DNA of 64,000 nt, taken from positions 8,940,972 through 9,004,971 of the forward strand of contig NC_045146.1 in assembly GCF_008831285.2 (NCBI RefSeq), in the 5' to 3' direction. A model generated the notes under the pieces. That model was not told where the DNA came from and made no database searches. It saw only the letters and a program-made list of their open reading frames with translations. The stretch is from Nymphaea colorata. Its lineage: Eukaryota > Streptophyta > Magnoliopsida > Nymphaeales > Nymphaeaceae. Below are positions 1 to 12,889 of the stretch, one piece after another. Each line of letters opens with the position of its first letter. Position 1 is the stretch's first letter. A program made the position numbers and the translations under genes.

Positions 1-215
1 TCGGTTTCATCTACAAGCCCCCACTGTTCCCTCAAAATGTTGGTAGTGCTTGCCGGATTCAAGGTGTAAAAAGGCATAGAAAACACAAATTCTAACTAAT
101 ATAAAGGCATGAATGAACACTATTCTAACAGACCGACAAGTTCTTCGTCTCCTTTTTCTTCTTCCTTTCTCTTCATCCCATTTTCCTTCCTCTCCCTCCT
201 TAGAGCTAGATGTTG
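1..215. other. Window edge, no gene seen
   Basis: AT-rich sequence with a pyrimidine-rich stretch (about 140-200). No coding signal is visible on either strand. Confidence 0.5.
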
Positions 216-295
216 GAGATTAGGAGTTTCCTAATGAGGTTGGTTTCATCTTTCCGAAACTGAGATTAGGAGTTTCCTAATGAGGATGGTTTCAT
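216..295. repeat. 46-bp-spaced direct repeat with internal palindrome
   Basis: A 34-bp unit occurs at 216-249 and again at 262-295 with one difference. Each copy contains the inverted repeat ATTAGGA-GTT-TCCTAAT. It is probably a local duplication with no known role. Confidence 0.75.
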
Positions 296-599
296 AAATG
301 CTACCAAGTTGCATTCCTACATATTCCAAACATCAAGGTGCCAGAGTTTAAACAAGTTAGAATTTGACATAACCCTGCCTTGGACCACCAGCATTAGCCC
401 TAACCTTGGGTGCTTCCAGATCTCAAACATGGATTTTAAATCTAGATATCGACTAGAATCTGAAGTTAACAAGGCATTTAGATCTATATCTAAGATAAAA
501 GATTAGATTAATAATTTGGATTGAGTGTGGAGACTAATTCAAATTTAGAATAGCTAATATATCACATATCTTGGATTCATATTGCAAATTTTGGTAGAA

Positions 600-2100
600 T
601 ATTTGATATGGAATTAAAAGGTTGCATCCTTTGCCGGGTCCCACTGAGCCAGGTGAGTCTACACTCTATTCACTTGTCTGGTTCAGTTAAAACTAGTTTT
701 TGGGTTGGGTTTAGTAGGCTCGAGCCTGTTGACCCAATAATAGACCTAGCTTGAGAAAGGGTTACACTTGGGTTCAATTGAGTTTGACCAGGGATGAATT
801 TAAATTAGGTAGTTCCTTTGACCCGAGTTTTATGAACTTGGCCTGGGCTACAAACTGGGTTCAGTGGGCCTAGCTAGGTTCAATTTGACATGTTTGAGAG
901 ATTAACAAGCATGTGCTTAGGCAAAGTTTGGTGTGAGTCCCACTGAGTTAGAGCCACATGTGTTTTGAGCAAGGCTCAATACAGGCTAGAAGGCCCATAG
1001 AACTTAGCTAAGAGATGTGAAATGACCATTTTGCCCTTGAATTACAATATGGAAACTAGTCTACGTCATGAGCTCTGAGTTAGTTTGGGTTTTCTTTAGA
1101 CAAATTTGAAAACAATTTCTTGTTTATTCGAAAAAATTGATTTTCTAAAAAGACACCACTTAAAACGAGAAGATAAATGAAAAACAAGTGTAAATCGGAA
1201 AATGACAGGTTTAGCATGTTTTGGGTTGATTTTTTGCAAATTGGGCTAGGGGACCTAGATCAGTAGCGTTTGGATTATTATCAATCAAGAAACCAAGAAA
1301 TTATGATGAAAATCAAGGTAAAACGAGTTTCTAATATAAATATGAGTGAATTGATTGAGTGAAGCATATAAGATCAGTGAACCAGTAAAATTGAAACTTG
1401 TGCTCCACTTTTCAAAAGTTTTATTTGAAATTGAGTTAAGAGAAATTAAATTTACTTATATAGAAGTTGTTCCCTGCTTGGTAGAAGCTAATGTAACAGA
1501 ATTGAAATGAAATTGAGCTCGAATGTTAAAAAGCAGAGTGCCAGACAGTAGGGGAATTCTTTTAGACACTTTGGAAATTGAGTTCAACTGAATTTGGAAG
1601 GAATTTACTATAACAATGCTATGGTTAAGAAACTCTCAATGCAAGGAACATGTCCAAAGCTCGATCTAGGCTAAACTCGACTGACTACATTATTTGTACT
1701 TAGTAGACCAAAAAATTGGCATTTATACTTCATGAGTCACTGAAGTTATGCTACAAGGACTATGAAGAACCTGTCTTAGGCTCAATTTAGGCAGCAGATG
1801 AAAAAGAGAGCTAAAAACCAATTGAGCTGGACCCAATGGGCTTGATTGGACTCATTTGAGTTGGATCTGTCCCCAACTAAGCAATGCTGAGTGGCAATAA
1901 ACCAGAAATGAGGGTCATTAGGTCCAATCTAAGCCTAAATTGGATTCGTGGAGACCAACCTACTCAACTCAAGTTGCTCCATTTCCAAGGTTTTTCCTTG
2001 TGTTTGCGGGTAAAAATGATAAAATGGCTTAAAATTGACTTAAGAAATTAGGGTTTTCCTAACTTCCTAGATACCCTTGCCTAATTAATGAAGGGTGTGA
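600..2100 (+). repeat. Dispersed degenerate repeat family, copy 1
   Basis: The stretch is filled with short diverged words such as GGGTTCAATTGAG and GAGCTAGG. It contains the phrase AAATGACCATTTTGCCCT at about 1020. The same phrase and style of sequence recur at about 13030 and 22613 on the same strand, so these are copies of one old dispersed repeat, probably retrotransposon-derived. No reading frame survives. Confidence 0.55.
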
Positions 2101-2810
2101 TAAGGTATCCTGGCAATGGCATTGTGTCCAAGAAAACAGTGATTGAAAAACAAGGCAAAGGTGAATCGTGCGAAATTTGGGGAGTTTAGAGTGCCTTTAT
2201 GATAATAGGGGTTCATTGACTAGTTGATTTTTATCCGTTTTCAAAAAGTGCAGATTCTTGTTGAATAGGTATGGCAACTAAGATCTTACATTTTACTTGA
2301 TGGAGCAAATTCGCTTACTGGGATTTGCTTAGGTTGATAAAAGTCTCCTTATTACCCTGTTAATGTAGGTAACTCTCCACATTTGATATGCTTTAGTGAC
2401 CCGCTTCTTTTCCACAATAGGACTGCTTTCTTCTGTCTCCCGTGGAGCAAATAGTTCGTAGACAATGGGCAGATATGCCTAAACAGTGGGACATAATGTC
2501 CTATCCTGATCATCCTCTTTTTTTAGTTTTCTTTGTAAATGACTAATTCTTTTATTTTTTATTATTTCGCTAATAAGAGGGACCACCGCAACATTCTCCC
2601 ATGGGAACTTGTGTATTATAGCTGCCTGTTTTTTGTCACGGTCCACGGATATACTCTTTTTTAAATGTGAGGAAACTAGATCCTGGCTTCTTCTAATGTC
2701 AAGAGTATGGCTTTTAGGTCTATTGATCTCTTTATTTACTAACAAGTATTGACAATTCGATAAGGAACGAAATAGAGCAAAAATGATATTAATTTTTGGC
2801 TTTCTTTTAT

Positions 2811-2812
<2 letters not shown>
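2101..2812. other. Intergenic, no gene seen
   Basis: AT-rich sequence. The reading frame on the minus strand at 2479-2850 owes its start to the adjacent (CT)n repeat and shows no recognisable domain. Confidence 0.5.

Positions 2813-2841
<29 letters not shown>
2813..2841. repeat. (TC)n microsatellite
   Basis: About 14 uninterrupted TC dinucleotides. Confidence 0.95.
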
Positions 2842-2844
<3 letters not shown>

Positions 2845-2924
2845 TTCCATTAATTTGTTATATGTAACTTGACAAATGAGTCTGAAAGGCTCAAATTTAT
2901 AGGTAGGAAAGTGATTTAATATGG

Positions 2925-2947
2925 CTATATATATATATATATATATA
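2925..2947. repeat. (TA)n microsatellite
   Basis: Eleven TA dinucleotides in an AT-rich context. Confidence 0.95.
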
Positions 2948-3496
2948 CACTATATTATACTTAGAAAGAGACAATAGAATAAAGAAATAATTTATAAGTT
3001 AAGTTGGTCAGGACTTAGTAGCTTGATAATGTTTTTTTTTTCCTTATAATACTACGTTTGCCATTTAGCATTTAATAAAGTGGAAAAATATAAAAAAATG
3101 TCTCTAACAAGAACTCTTTCAGCTGATTCAAACTCTTCTTTTTGTCTCTTTATCAACTGTTTGTTGTTTAATTAAAGAGGAAGAAGAAGAAAAATGAACT
3201 TGTTTGAATATTTAAGTTACTAGGATTTAGTTATGAATGAGTATGAGAAAAAGGGTAAAAATTTTCAGTTTTAAAGAAAAGAGGATTTTTGAAGAAAAAA
3301 AATATGAAAAACAAAAAAGGAAAACGAAAGATTCGAAAAGGGGTAGTGGGGGCTGAGGCTTGTAAACTAACCCGACTTAGATGGCAGACAACGACTGACA
3401 CCATCACATGCCAAACGGTACTCTTTTAACAGGGACTGATGGATGGGTAGTGGTCATTATTTGCAAAGACGCCAGGGCTTTCAGTCGCTGGCTTTC

Positions 3497-3524
3497 TTTT
3501 TTTTTTTTTTTTTTTTTTTTTTTT
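3497..3524. repeat. T homopolymer, 28 bases
   Basis: Uninterrupted T tract. On the minus strand it could be the poly-A tail of an old retroposed sequence, but no matching retrogene is seen beside it. Confidence 0.9.
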
Positions 3525-6180
3525 CCGACCTATCGATACGTCTCTTTCCTTTTGCACAAAGCGGATGAGAAAATGTAAGAGCCAAGAGGGGGTGGGGTGT
3601 GGGTTTGGTAGCTCTTAAATAATTGACGGCGAGTAAAAACTATTAACTCCCTCGAGCTAGCGATCCCTCACTGCTGCTCAGTGTTGTGTGTTGGTAGCTG
3701 ACTCACTGCACGGTAAGGTAAGAAGGGAGGCAGGCAATCAATCATCGAGGCAATTTGCAGGATGTGATTATGCGCTGCGCTCGGCATCTCCATATTTTTC
3801 AACCCTGAAAGCGACACTGTCCTCGCTAATGACAAAAGTATGTTGTCACGGACGTTCCAGCTCCACTCAAGCCCCCATGTGCGCACTACTGTGAGAGGGT
3901 GGAGAGAGAGACTGGGGGAGTGGGTGGTGCAGTGGCGTGGCGTGGTGGCTCCTTAATCTAAAGACGTCCGATGAAATCTTTTGTGTTGGGGTTTTAGGAC
4001 ACCATATAATTCCAAAATCATCACCCTGAGTTTGAGAGTTACATCATCAGTAATCCCATCCAACATTAAGACCATCACCATTTCCCGACATTATAATTTG
4101 CCTTCCCACTTAATGATCACCAACCCTGTTATTTTTTTCGTTTTAAATATTTACTGAAAATTAGATACAATTAAATGGTAGACATGATTGATAATTTATC
4201 ATTTGTATATCATGAAAATATATAGTTACTAAATTGTATCAACTGTTTTATGCATAAATTGTCCAAATCAATTTTAAACAATTAATAGGGAGAGAGGTGT
4301 TAAAAACGCCAATACAAGGAAAAAAAATATACTAAAATTTTTTTTTATCGTGACAATTAGCATATCTATATATCTAACAAATTTTAATGGAAATCATTTA
4401 AGGTGTTGATTCTAAGCAAACCAAAGAAAAAGAGACAATATGGCAATGCATTTTTATTTGTGATTTATTAATCATGAAAGAGATAAATTTAGAGTGTTTT
4501 TCCAAAAAAACGTATGTGTTTGAAATAGGTATTCTTTATAACACGTGTTTTAATATTTACACCATATTTTTGTTATAGAAAATATGGTGTCGTTATATTT
4601 GGTGTTTAATAACTAGATCAAAAGCATTGCCATGATCACACTAATGGTGGTGCGTTTAGCCGAAAATCCTAGATGGCCCATTGGGCCGTTTATATATATA
4701 TATATATATATGTGGGCATGTGTGTGTGTGGAAATTAGGTAGGATGACTCAATGTTAGGAAAACATAAGCAAGGATTATGTTCTTGTGAGTAGTCAGTGA
4801 AAAGGATCTATCGAGAGGGTGTTTTGCTGAAAGAAAAATTAGCTTGTAGAAATACAAGTTCCTTTGACATGTATTTCAAAAACACAATATTTTCCTTCAG
4901 TAAATATACATAATAAGACTGCATTCAACATTTGGTTATCAGATCTAAAAAGAACGATAATCACATTGTGTTTTCTGGAACAAGAATATAAGGTTTTTTA
5001 GTTCATGCATTCTTTTGGATAATTTAGTCTATCAGTATGTGTTCCAAAAGTATGACGTTCATATTATGAAAAAGTCGTTCTTAGGAATGTCAAGAGATCA
5101 GGATTTACCCACTTGCCATATCCAATTTATAGGATGTTCATAGATTTAGATTCAAATCCAGATTTGAGTAAAGAAAAATGTTTATCCGTATTTGATTTTT
5201 TAAATTAAATACCGAATCAGAGTTCTCTTTTTACATTTGAAAACATAAATGACTTTTGACTATACAGTGGCAACTGAACCGCAGTATGATTTGTTAAGGA
5301 ACAACTTTTAAATGTGTGGATATTGGATAGAGTTATTAAAATTAAATTTGAATCCAAATCTGATTGGATATTTGTTTAAAACAAAATTTGAATGTGAGCC
5401 CAAGCATATGTCATTTCTTAACTCTGAATTCAATCAATTGGATTTTTTGACATAGTTTGGCTGGATATTCTATTTGAGTTCAACCCATTGAGAGTTCTAA
5501 CCAACTTGGTCATTTAAGTAGTTGCAACTTTGAATTATCAATGATGTATTAGTAGATATGCTTAAATATATAAACCTGCTAACGTGCTTAGATCATTGGT
5601 TCTACTAATGCACCATCTTAGTTTCTGTGTTCATTGGTTCTATTGTTGTGCTCAATAAGGTTGCTGCAGATGATTTGCTCCCCACTAATACCATATCATT
5701 CAAAGTGCATTAATATAAATGCCATAACTGCAACATAGAGGGCCATAGGTCCAAAACTTAATAAATGAGTAGGCCGGAAGGTAAAGGAAGATGAATATCT
5801 ATTATCTATCATCACATCAAAGAGCATTTAGTACACATCAAAAATATGTAGGACAAGCCTTTATGGTATCATATATATATATATATATAGACACAAAATA
5901 GAGAAAAAATAATAATTGATAAATACCAGACCACTTAGGTAAGAGACAATTAATTTTTTGTTAAAAATTATTATAAACAAAATGTGAACATCTTTATGTG
6001 TGTATAAACATTAATTTAATGTAAATATTGTTTTATTCCAAGTTATTTTTGTAGAAAATTTTGATTTTTCTACTATCAAAATTTTGATAATATATGGACT
6101 GTTCATTTTCTATTATCATAAAGCAATATTAAAGTAAAAAAATGACTAGCTTAATACATGTTCCTCATAGATCACTCATA
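3525..6180. other. Intergenic, no gene seen
   Basis: A modestly GC-richer patch (3540-3960) is followed by AT-rich DNA with short (TA)n tracts at 4690-4712 and 5869-5889. The two overlapping frames at 3668-3894 on opposite strands are short and show no motif. From about 5100 to 5450 there are GATTTGGATTTAAAT-like words, resembling the repeats near 19 kb and 52.5 kb. Confidence 0.5.
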
Positions 6181-6189
6181 CGATCACAT

Positions 6190-6703
6190 CCATAAGTTTA
6201 GATCTATGAACCCGACGGGCATTTGGCGTTGGCCGTCCGATCTTGCGCGATCGGATCGGACCACGTTCTTTCCTGAACCCCACTCTCTCTCCTCTCTTAC
6301 CCTCTCCCATCTTTCTCTCCGCCCCTTCGACCTCTGCCCCTCCACCCTCCGCCCGATGCCCCCTCTTCAACTCTCCGCCCCCTCCGCCCTCCCCCCTCTG
6401 CAACTCTCCGCCCCTCCACCCGACGGCCCGGCCTGCACCACCCCGCCCCTGCAAACAAGCCTCCATTCAATTAAGATTTTCCGCAGCAATCCCAGTAGGG
6501 ACATGCCACAGAAGGGCTTCAACGGTGAGGGCGAGCCGTACCTTCGCTTTCCGACACCAACATTTGCAATCTTGCAAAATAAGGAAGGAACTGAGTAGAA
6601 AAAACTTTGACCATTTGTGGATTGGAAACTTAACTCACACTAAAAAATTTACATGAAAGAAAAAAATAATTCAATTTTAGCCACCCCCCTCCCTCCGCCC
6701 CTG
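6190..6703. mobile_element. GC/CT-rich island ending in a hAT-like terminus
   Basis: Positions 6200-6570 are strikingly C-rich against an AT-rich background. The island tails off to the right at 6681-6703, where the reverse complement starts CAGGGGCGGAGGGAG, the style of many plant hAT-type non-autonomous element ends. The matching left end was not found, so the element limits are a guess. Proline-rich frames here are compositional. Confidence 0.35.
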
Positions 6704-7373
6704 ACCATGATATTGTGAGAATCATGTGCAAATTCCATTGAAATGGACATTGTGAGAATGGTGTACAATCCTGCAAATTTCACTTACGTATTATAAATTC
6801 GACATACCAAATTCCATTGCACGCTTGCAAGCAAGTCAAACGTTGAATTGATTGAAATGGGTATTCAGAGAATGAACAATCGAGACAGAAAACGTCAGAA
6901 AACTGAACAGCTAGAAAGGAATCTCGAGAGAACGCCTTTTCCATATCAAAATCCAAACAGATCCAGTGCTTCATTCACTCAGACAAAAAAGTATCCTGCT
7001 GGTGTTTGGATGCTTGTTCAACATCCAATCCTTTCATGCAGACCAGCTTCTATCCATACACATTATTACGAGAGAACGTCTTTTTCATATCAATTCAACA
7101 GGAGGTGCCGCTGTTTCGCTGCTTTCATTTTTTTTATCTCGACCTATGCTGGTCGCAGAGGCGATTAACTCAAAGAATCCTTAAAAAACAAAATTGTGGC
7201 CCAATTCTTGTGGCCTCTTCAAGTTCCATTTTATCACAGTTCAAGGGTCACAGCAACCGGCCGATTCAAGGGGGGCTAATTCTCGCAGAGGGGCCGGGCA
7301 CAGGGGCAGAGAGGTGCAAGGGGCAGAGAGTTACAGGGGAAAGTTGCGTGCCCGGCACACCGGGGGGAGGGGG
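6704..7373. other. Intergenic, no gene seen
   Basis: Overlapping short frames at 6848-7443 have no recognisable domain. A G-rich stretch (about 7270-7376) leads into the transposon that starts at 7377. Confidence 0.5.
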
Positions 7374-7376
7374 TAA

Positions 7377-8027
7377 CGCCCTGTTTGGTTGGAAGGAAAT
7401 GGAGGGATTGAGCAATCCCTCCTGTGTTTGGTTAGCTAATTAAAAAGGAGGGAAAGGGAGAAAGTTGGCTAATTAGAAAGAAGGGAAAGAAAGAAAGTCT
7501 GTTTGAATGAAAAGGAAGGGAAAGAAAAAGAAAGGAAAGAGAAGGATTGTATAGTGTAAATCTAATCCTTCCTAAATCGGACAGATTAGAAAGAAAAGGA
7601 AATGAATGAAGATGAAGAGTTATAGTCTGCCTACAATACCCTTCATGAAGACCCACCTCTTGTTGAACAAGAAACGAAAGAATAAACAAGGCGTGTCAGA
7701 AGAAACACCATTTCCCTCCAACCAAACCGTTGAAGAAGAAACCAAAGAAGAGGCAAGAAGGAACAGGGCGGAAAAGCAAAAGAGCAAAGGAGAAAAAAAA
7801 GAAGAAGAAACGGAAGAAGAAGGCCTCTGCTTGTTACGCAATTTTTTTCTTGCTTTTTCTCACCATAAAGTCATCCTTTTGCCCCCTTTTTGCCTTGGTG
7901 CTTTCGTTGTCCATTCCCATGTTAGGTGAGAAGCAGCAAACTCTCCTTACCATGGTACCACCCACATAAACACCATAGGCTTTTCAAAAACTGTTCTTGT
8001 CTTGCTAACTGTAGCACGCTTGCATGT

Positions 8028-8061
<34 letters not shown>

Positions 8062-8724
8062 TACATAGCAGCATGTTACAATTTCTTTTCTTTTTTTTTT
8101 TTGGAAAAGAATGTGTGTGGCATTTCCTTTAGTAACAACACTTCACATTCTAATTGTCAAACAAAGGTTGAGGATGTATATGTCACTGGTTAACTGTTAA
8201 ACAGTTTCAGCAATGACATGCTTACTGTAATCAGCTAAGAAGCTTGACGATCTACTCATCAGTACTAGTGTTTGACGATCGACAATGCTTTCCAATATAA
8301 TCGCTAGTTATATATTTAGGTTGCAGCTTGTCACATATGAGCATCATCTTCATAAAAAAAGTTGTTATGAATGAGAGAGCCAATATTATGAGAGTGATCA
8401 AAATTTCATGAGTGGATCCTGTGAGCAATCAAAGGAAGAGCAAGTGGAAGACTGGGATAACAACTATAGAGAAGACTGGGGTAATCTCATTTTTTTAAAC
8501 ATTTTGACTGTTAGGGGTATTATTGTGACATATTATAAATTCTATCATTTCACTTCTTTTATGTAGTCCAAACAAACAAGATTTTAGTTTTTTCTTTCCT
8601 TTTTATCCAAACAAACTTTTTAATCACATCTTTCCTTTCCTTTTCATTTCATTCTTTTTCCTTCCCTTTCACTTCCATTTCCTTTCCTTTCCCTCCCTCC
8701 CTTTCCCCCCAACCAAACAGAGAG
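7377..8724. mobile_element. PIF/Harbinger-like (Tourist-type) TIR element, long copy
   Basis: The left end reads CGCCCTGTTTGGTTGG. The right end, reverse complemented, reads CTCTCTGTTTGGTTGG, matching at 14 of 16 positions. Both ends are flanked by TAA (7374-7376 and 8725-8727), the 3-bp duplication expected of PIF/Harbinger elements. Its outer arms (7377-7610 and about 8480-8724) align with the whole 409-bp element at 41380-41788, including the purine-rich left arm and the phrase GGGTATTATTGT in the right arm. The middle (about 7610-8480) has no counterpart there and contains a (GA)n tract at 8030-8058. No transposase is seen, so it is non-autonomous. Confidence 0.8.
8030..8058. repeat. (GA)n microsatellite
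   Basis: About 14 GA dinucleotides inside the central segment of the PIF/Harbinger-like element. Confidence 0.95.
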
Positions 8725-8882
8725 TAAGGGATGAGAGAAAGGGGGGAGAGGGTAAGAGCGTCGGGTTCAGGTGGGTAGTGGGTAGGTCGGTGGAGAGGGT
8801 AAGAGAGGAGAGAGAGAAAATATCAAATATTTTGCTATTGGATGTTGCTAAATAGTTAAAAGCTACTGAAACCACCCTAAAC

Positions 8883-9373
8883 TAGGGGTGGGCAACGAGT
8901 CGGGCCGGCCCGACCCGGGTCAGCTCGTCGGGCCCGAAGCACAAGCCCGGGCCAGACTTGGCCCGGCCTGTTTGAGCAACGAAGTTGTCGCCATCCGACG
9001 GTCCGAGCAGCGAAGTCACAACCACAAAAAGGCTTTGCGGGGATCCGTCAAAGATCCTGCCTCGCCCTGGCGATCTTCCCGTCGCCCTCCTTGTCGAGGA
9101 TGCGGATGGCGTGCCGGCCTTCATGTCGTCGTCGGAGGAGGGGTTGGAGCGGGAGACATAGGGGGAGGTGGAGCGAGAGACGGAGGAGGGGTTGGAGCGG
9201 GAGACAGAGGGAGAGCGGGAGACAGAGGGGAAGGGGGAACGGGCTTGATCAGGCCAGGCCGGGCCGACCTGGGCTGCGTCATCTGGCCCGGGCCCGGCTG
9301 GGGACCCGGTTTTCCTGGCCCGGACCCGGGCTCGACCGGGCCAGGTACCGGGTACCCGATGGCGGCCCACCCT
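8883..9373. mobile_element. GC-rich hAT-like non-autonomous element
   Basis: An abrupt GC-rich block starts TAGGGGTGGGCAACGAG and ends in GGCCCACCCTG, so the ends are roughly inverted (GGGTGGGC). Both ends are rich in GGGCCCGGG-like palindromic words (8900-8970 and 9250-9360). This style is common among plant hAT-related MITEs. No convincing 8-bp target duplication is visible, so the limits are approximate. The frames across it (8882-9415) are produced by the GC content and have no domain. Confidence 0.55.
9141..9236. repeat. GGAGCGGGAGACAGAGG minisatellite
   Basis: Four or more imperfect copies of a GGAGCGGGAGACAGAGG-type unit lie inside the GC-rich element. Confidence 0.7.
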
Positions 9374-9998
9374 GACACCCAGGCCTACCATAAAGCACTG
9401 TTAAGGACACAATAAACTTTGTTAAGAACACTATAAACTTTCATTGCAACATAAACCATTTGAAATTCTCTTTTGAGTGCATTTTATGATTACAAAAAAA
9501 TACAATGTGCGATTACCCTTTTTTTAACTATACGCATCCTTTAGCGGTATTAGTATATAGTATATTATATCATAAGTTATTATTATTATTATATTATATA
9601 AACTGAAAGGATGCGAAAAATTTAAGTTGTATAGAGCTTTTACAATAAATAACTTTTTATTTCGCATAAAAAATGTATTTACTACAATGCTAATAGAAGG
9701 TTGTTAAAGGGTATTAAGTTGAAAACCGTGGATCAACTTTCATCCTTTCGTTCTTACAAACTGCGCTTTGCGAGGGGTTGCGGGAGTTGCCTTGATAAGG
9801 CTTGGCGGAGGCGCTGAGCCTGTTGTCAGCTGGAGAGAGTAAGTTTACTGTGTATTATGAACTTTACGCTTTTGTCATCATTAAACAAATCGACTTGGAC
9901 ATCAGTACGTTACAATCTTTTATTTACTTTTTATGTTGTACATCTATCCATAAATACTACAAAAGATACTTAAAAACACCAATTGATACAGGCAAAAG
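9374..9998. other. Intergenic, no gene seen
   Basis: AT-rich DNA with TATTATTATT runs near 9575. No coding or RNA-gene signal. Confidence 0.5.
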
Positions 9999-10310
<312 letters not shown>

Positions 10311-10507
10311 ACAACTGCTCGATGCAGTGTGTGTTGTGGTGTTCGGAGAAATGTATATATATATATGTGTGTGTGTGTGTATGTGCATGCAGAAATCCTT
10401 TGGCTATTTTGAGTGTCATCCAATCACGACTGTCTGGTGCAATGCATTGGAAGATATGCTCAGAGGCTGAAAGATTTGTTCGTCTAAACTTAGATGAAGA
10501 GACCAAC

Positions 10508-10511
<4 letters not shown>

Positions 10512-10560
<49 letters not shown>
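10512..10560. repeat. (TA)n microsatellite
   Basis: About 24 TA dinucleotides. Confidence 0.95.
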
Positions 10561-10562
<2 letters not shown>

Positions 10563-10772
10563 GAAAATTGAATTGTGACTGGCTTTTTAGAGTCACTTAA
10601 CCATCTAATCAAGGTTGTTTGATCCAACATATGAAAGCTTAAGAGATAGGATGATGAGTACTTTCATCATTTAATATTACTTTACATCTTTTTCATTTTG
10701 TTTTTTTGTCAATTATCCTTCTGCTTCAGATAGATGGTGCTGGTTCGATGGCTCAAATAATCTGTATAACCA

Positions 10773-10775
<3 letters not shown>

Positions 10776-10814
<39 letters not shown>
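10776..10814. repeat. (TA)n(TG)n compound microsatellite
   Basis: TA run followed directly by TG run, abutting the left end of the foldback element. Confidence 0.95.
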
Positions 10815-10819
10815 AAAAT

Positions 10820-11019
10820 GAAAATCAGATGGTCACCTTTGTGGCTGAGTGGTTATTTTTTCATTTTTTGTCGTGAAAAGCCGTCATAAAATACGCATTC
10901 TGTCGTTAAAAACCATGGCCAACCAACTAGTCATTACAAATACACATTTTGTGATAATTTTTAGTGACACAAAATAAAAAAAAAAACCATCTGGCCGCAA
11001 AAGTAGCCAGCTGATTTTC
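10820..11019. mobile_element. Foldback MITE, about 200 bp
   Basis: The left arm starts GAAAATCAGATGGTCACC and the right arm, reverse complemented, starts GAAAATCAGCTGGCTACT. The outer 34 bp match at about 25 positions, with mostly transition differences. The inner arms continue the complementarity nearly to the centre, so the whole element can fold as one hairpin. It is flanked by TG/CA- and TA-rich microsatellites on both sides. No coding capacity. Confidence 0.7.
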
Positions 11020-11059
11020 TCACATACACACTCAAAAATGGCTGGATGATTTGTGTGTG

Positions 11060-11072
<13 letters not shown>

Positions 11073-11139
<67 letters not shown>
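11073..11139. repeat. (TC)n(TA)n microsatellite
   Basis: A short TC run (11059-11076) followed by about 30 TA dinucleotides. Confidence 0.95.
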
Positions 11140-11140
<1 letters not shown>

Positions 11141-11290
11141 CACACACACACAAATTTTTGAGTTTTATCCAATGGAAGACCCTTTATGGTCAATGGTTAT
11201 GATTAACACACGGTCCAATGTATTATATCAGAGGGTGTTCTATGAGAAGATGGAGGATTTCTCTGTCAAAGTGGGACAATGAAATCTATG

Positions 11291-11295
<5 letters not shown>

Positions 11296-11342
<47 letters not shown>
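11296..11342. repeat. (TA)n microsatellite
   Basis: About 23 TA dinucleotides. A shorter TA run follows at 11466-11483. Confidence 0.95.
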
Positions 11343-11344
<2 letters not shown>

Positions 11345-12889
11345 GCTGGTTGTCGTATCATTGTGGTACTCATTTCTTAAATGCTTTGTACATAGCGCTA
11401 GTGAAGGCAGGCATTAGTAGCACTCCTTTCACTGGCACTAATAGTAACATAATTAGTTAGTGCATCTATATATATATATATATAGTTGCATGGGATCATG
11501 CACCCAAATAGATGTTCAAGCATATTTGTAATATTTAGATTTCATATGTTAAATCCAACATTGATATGATTTTTTAGTACTCCTAAAGATTTTTTAATGC
11601 ATAATGACCAACAACGTTTTATTTCTCAGTTATTGTGGAAGGTGATCCTTTCGTCGCCTGCTCTCTTCTTAGTTTCTAATCCAACCAAAGCTCATATTTT
11701 CATGGACTATTCCAAGCAAATGGGTATGTGCAATAGGGTTTATGGTTGTTTTGTATAGAACGACTTTTTGTCATGCCCTTTTCAAAAGAAACTTTCTTTT
11801 ATTCCTGAGATAATTTACAGCTATCTGTTTTATATTTGTATGAAATCAGACATTGGTTCAATTTGTTGAAGCAGCGTACAAGGGAGTAGTGCTACTGCGA
11901 AGGTATAATGGGATATACAAGAACCATTCAAAACTTTTTTTTTTTCTTTTCCGACTTAAAGAAGGATTAGTATGGAAATGGCGTGAGTAATTGTTGAGCC
12001 TTTTTCCTTCATATGAATAAGCATGCCATCTTTTGAGAGGTGTCTGCTGTATTTTCATTTAATTGCTTCTATTATGAAACGGAAACATGCTTTATTATTG
12101 GGTCTTTGCATAAGGGTGTCTTCTCCTAATAAGGAAAGTTCATATCTTCATTTGAAGACTTTAGACTTTCGTCACATATAAGCCAGGGGCAACAGCCTTT
12201 CCCATTCAAAATATTTAGAAAAAAATTATATGCCGTTACTCAACTATTGAGCAATTTACGGAAGGACACTCATTGTTTTGAAAAATAACAAAGAGATGCA
12301 TGCTTAATAGACTGACTAATTCACCAATTACCACCTCCTGACAGCGAACATTAAATTGCTAGTGGGTGTACCAAAATGCACCTTCATTATTATCTGGGAT
12401 CAAGAAAAGACCGTTTTCTAGCATTTGAAATGAAAGAAAGAAGTTGCTTTCTCACCATTCTATTGATCTCTCTCTCTCATATCTTGGGGACAATCTGTCC
12501 AACCCTATATCTAACTACGTAGATCGAACCATGCGTTAACTATATAGGTAGTTAATATATATTGCACCATATGATAGATTGTGCCAGGCCAATTATGTAG
12601 GCAAAATTTCTCACATATGAATGTACACTTCACTGCACCCAAGTCAACACCCCTTTCTCTCTCTTTCTCTGCTGATCACCACCTGCATAATGCACACAGC
12701 TATTTTATCTAATGCAATGATTATGAACATCAAGTCTTGTTTGTCTTCTTGAAACTTACCCAAAAAATTATAAAACAACATATAATGCTGGTTAATGCTA
12801 GAGGAGCCTTTCCATGCATTAATTATTAGCCTCAGGTTTGTTTCACCTTAGTGTAAACACCATAAATTTTTCATTAGGACCAAATGGCC
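11343..12889. other. Intergenic, no gene seen
   Basis: AT-rich DNA without a supported gene. The longest frame (11858-12058, minus) shows no motif. Confidence 0.5.

Noticed and set aside
6158-6656. Proline-rich frames of 137-146 codons
   Set aside because: They follow a C-rich island; no domain, no splice signals, and equally long frames on the other strand.
8882-9415. Frames of 169 and 175 codons on opposite strands
   Set aside because: GC-rich repeat composition removes stop codons; no recognisable domain.
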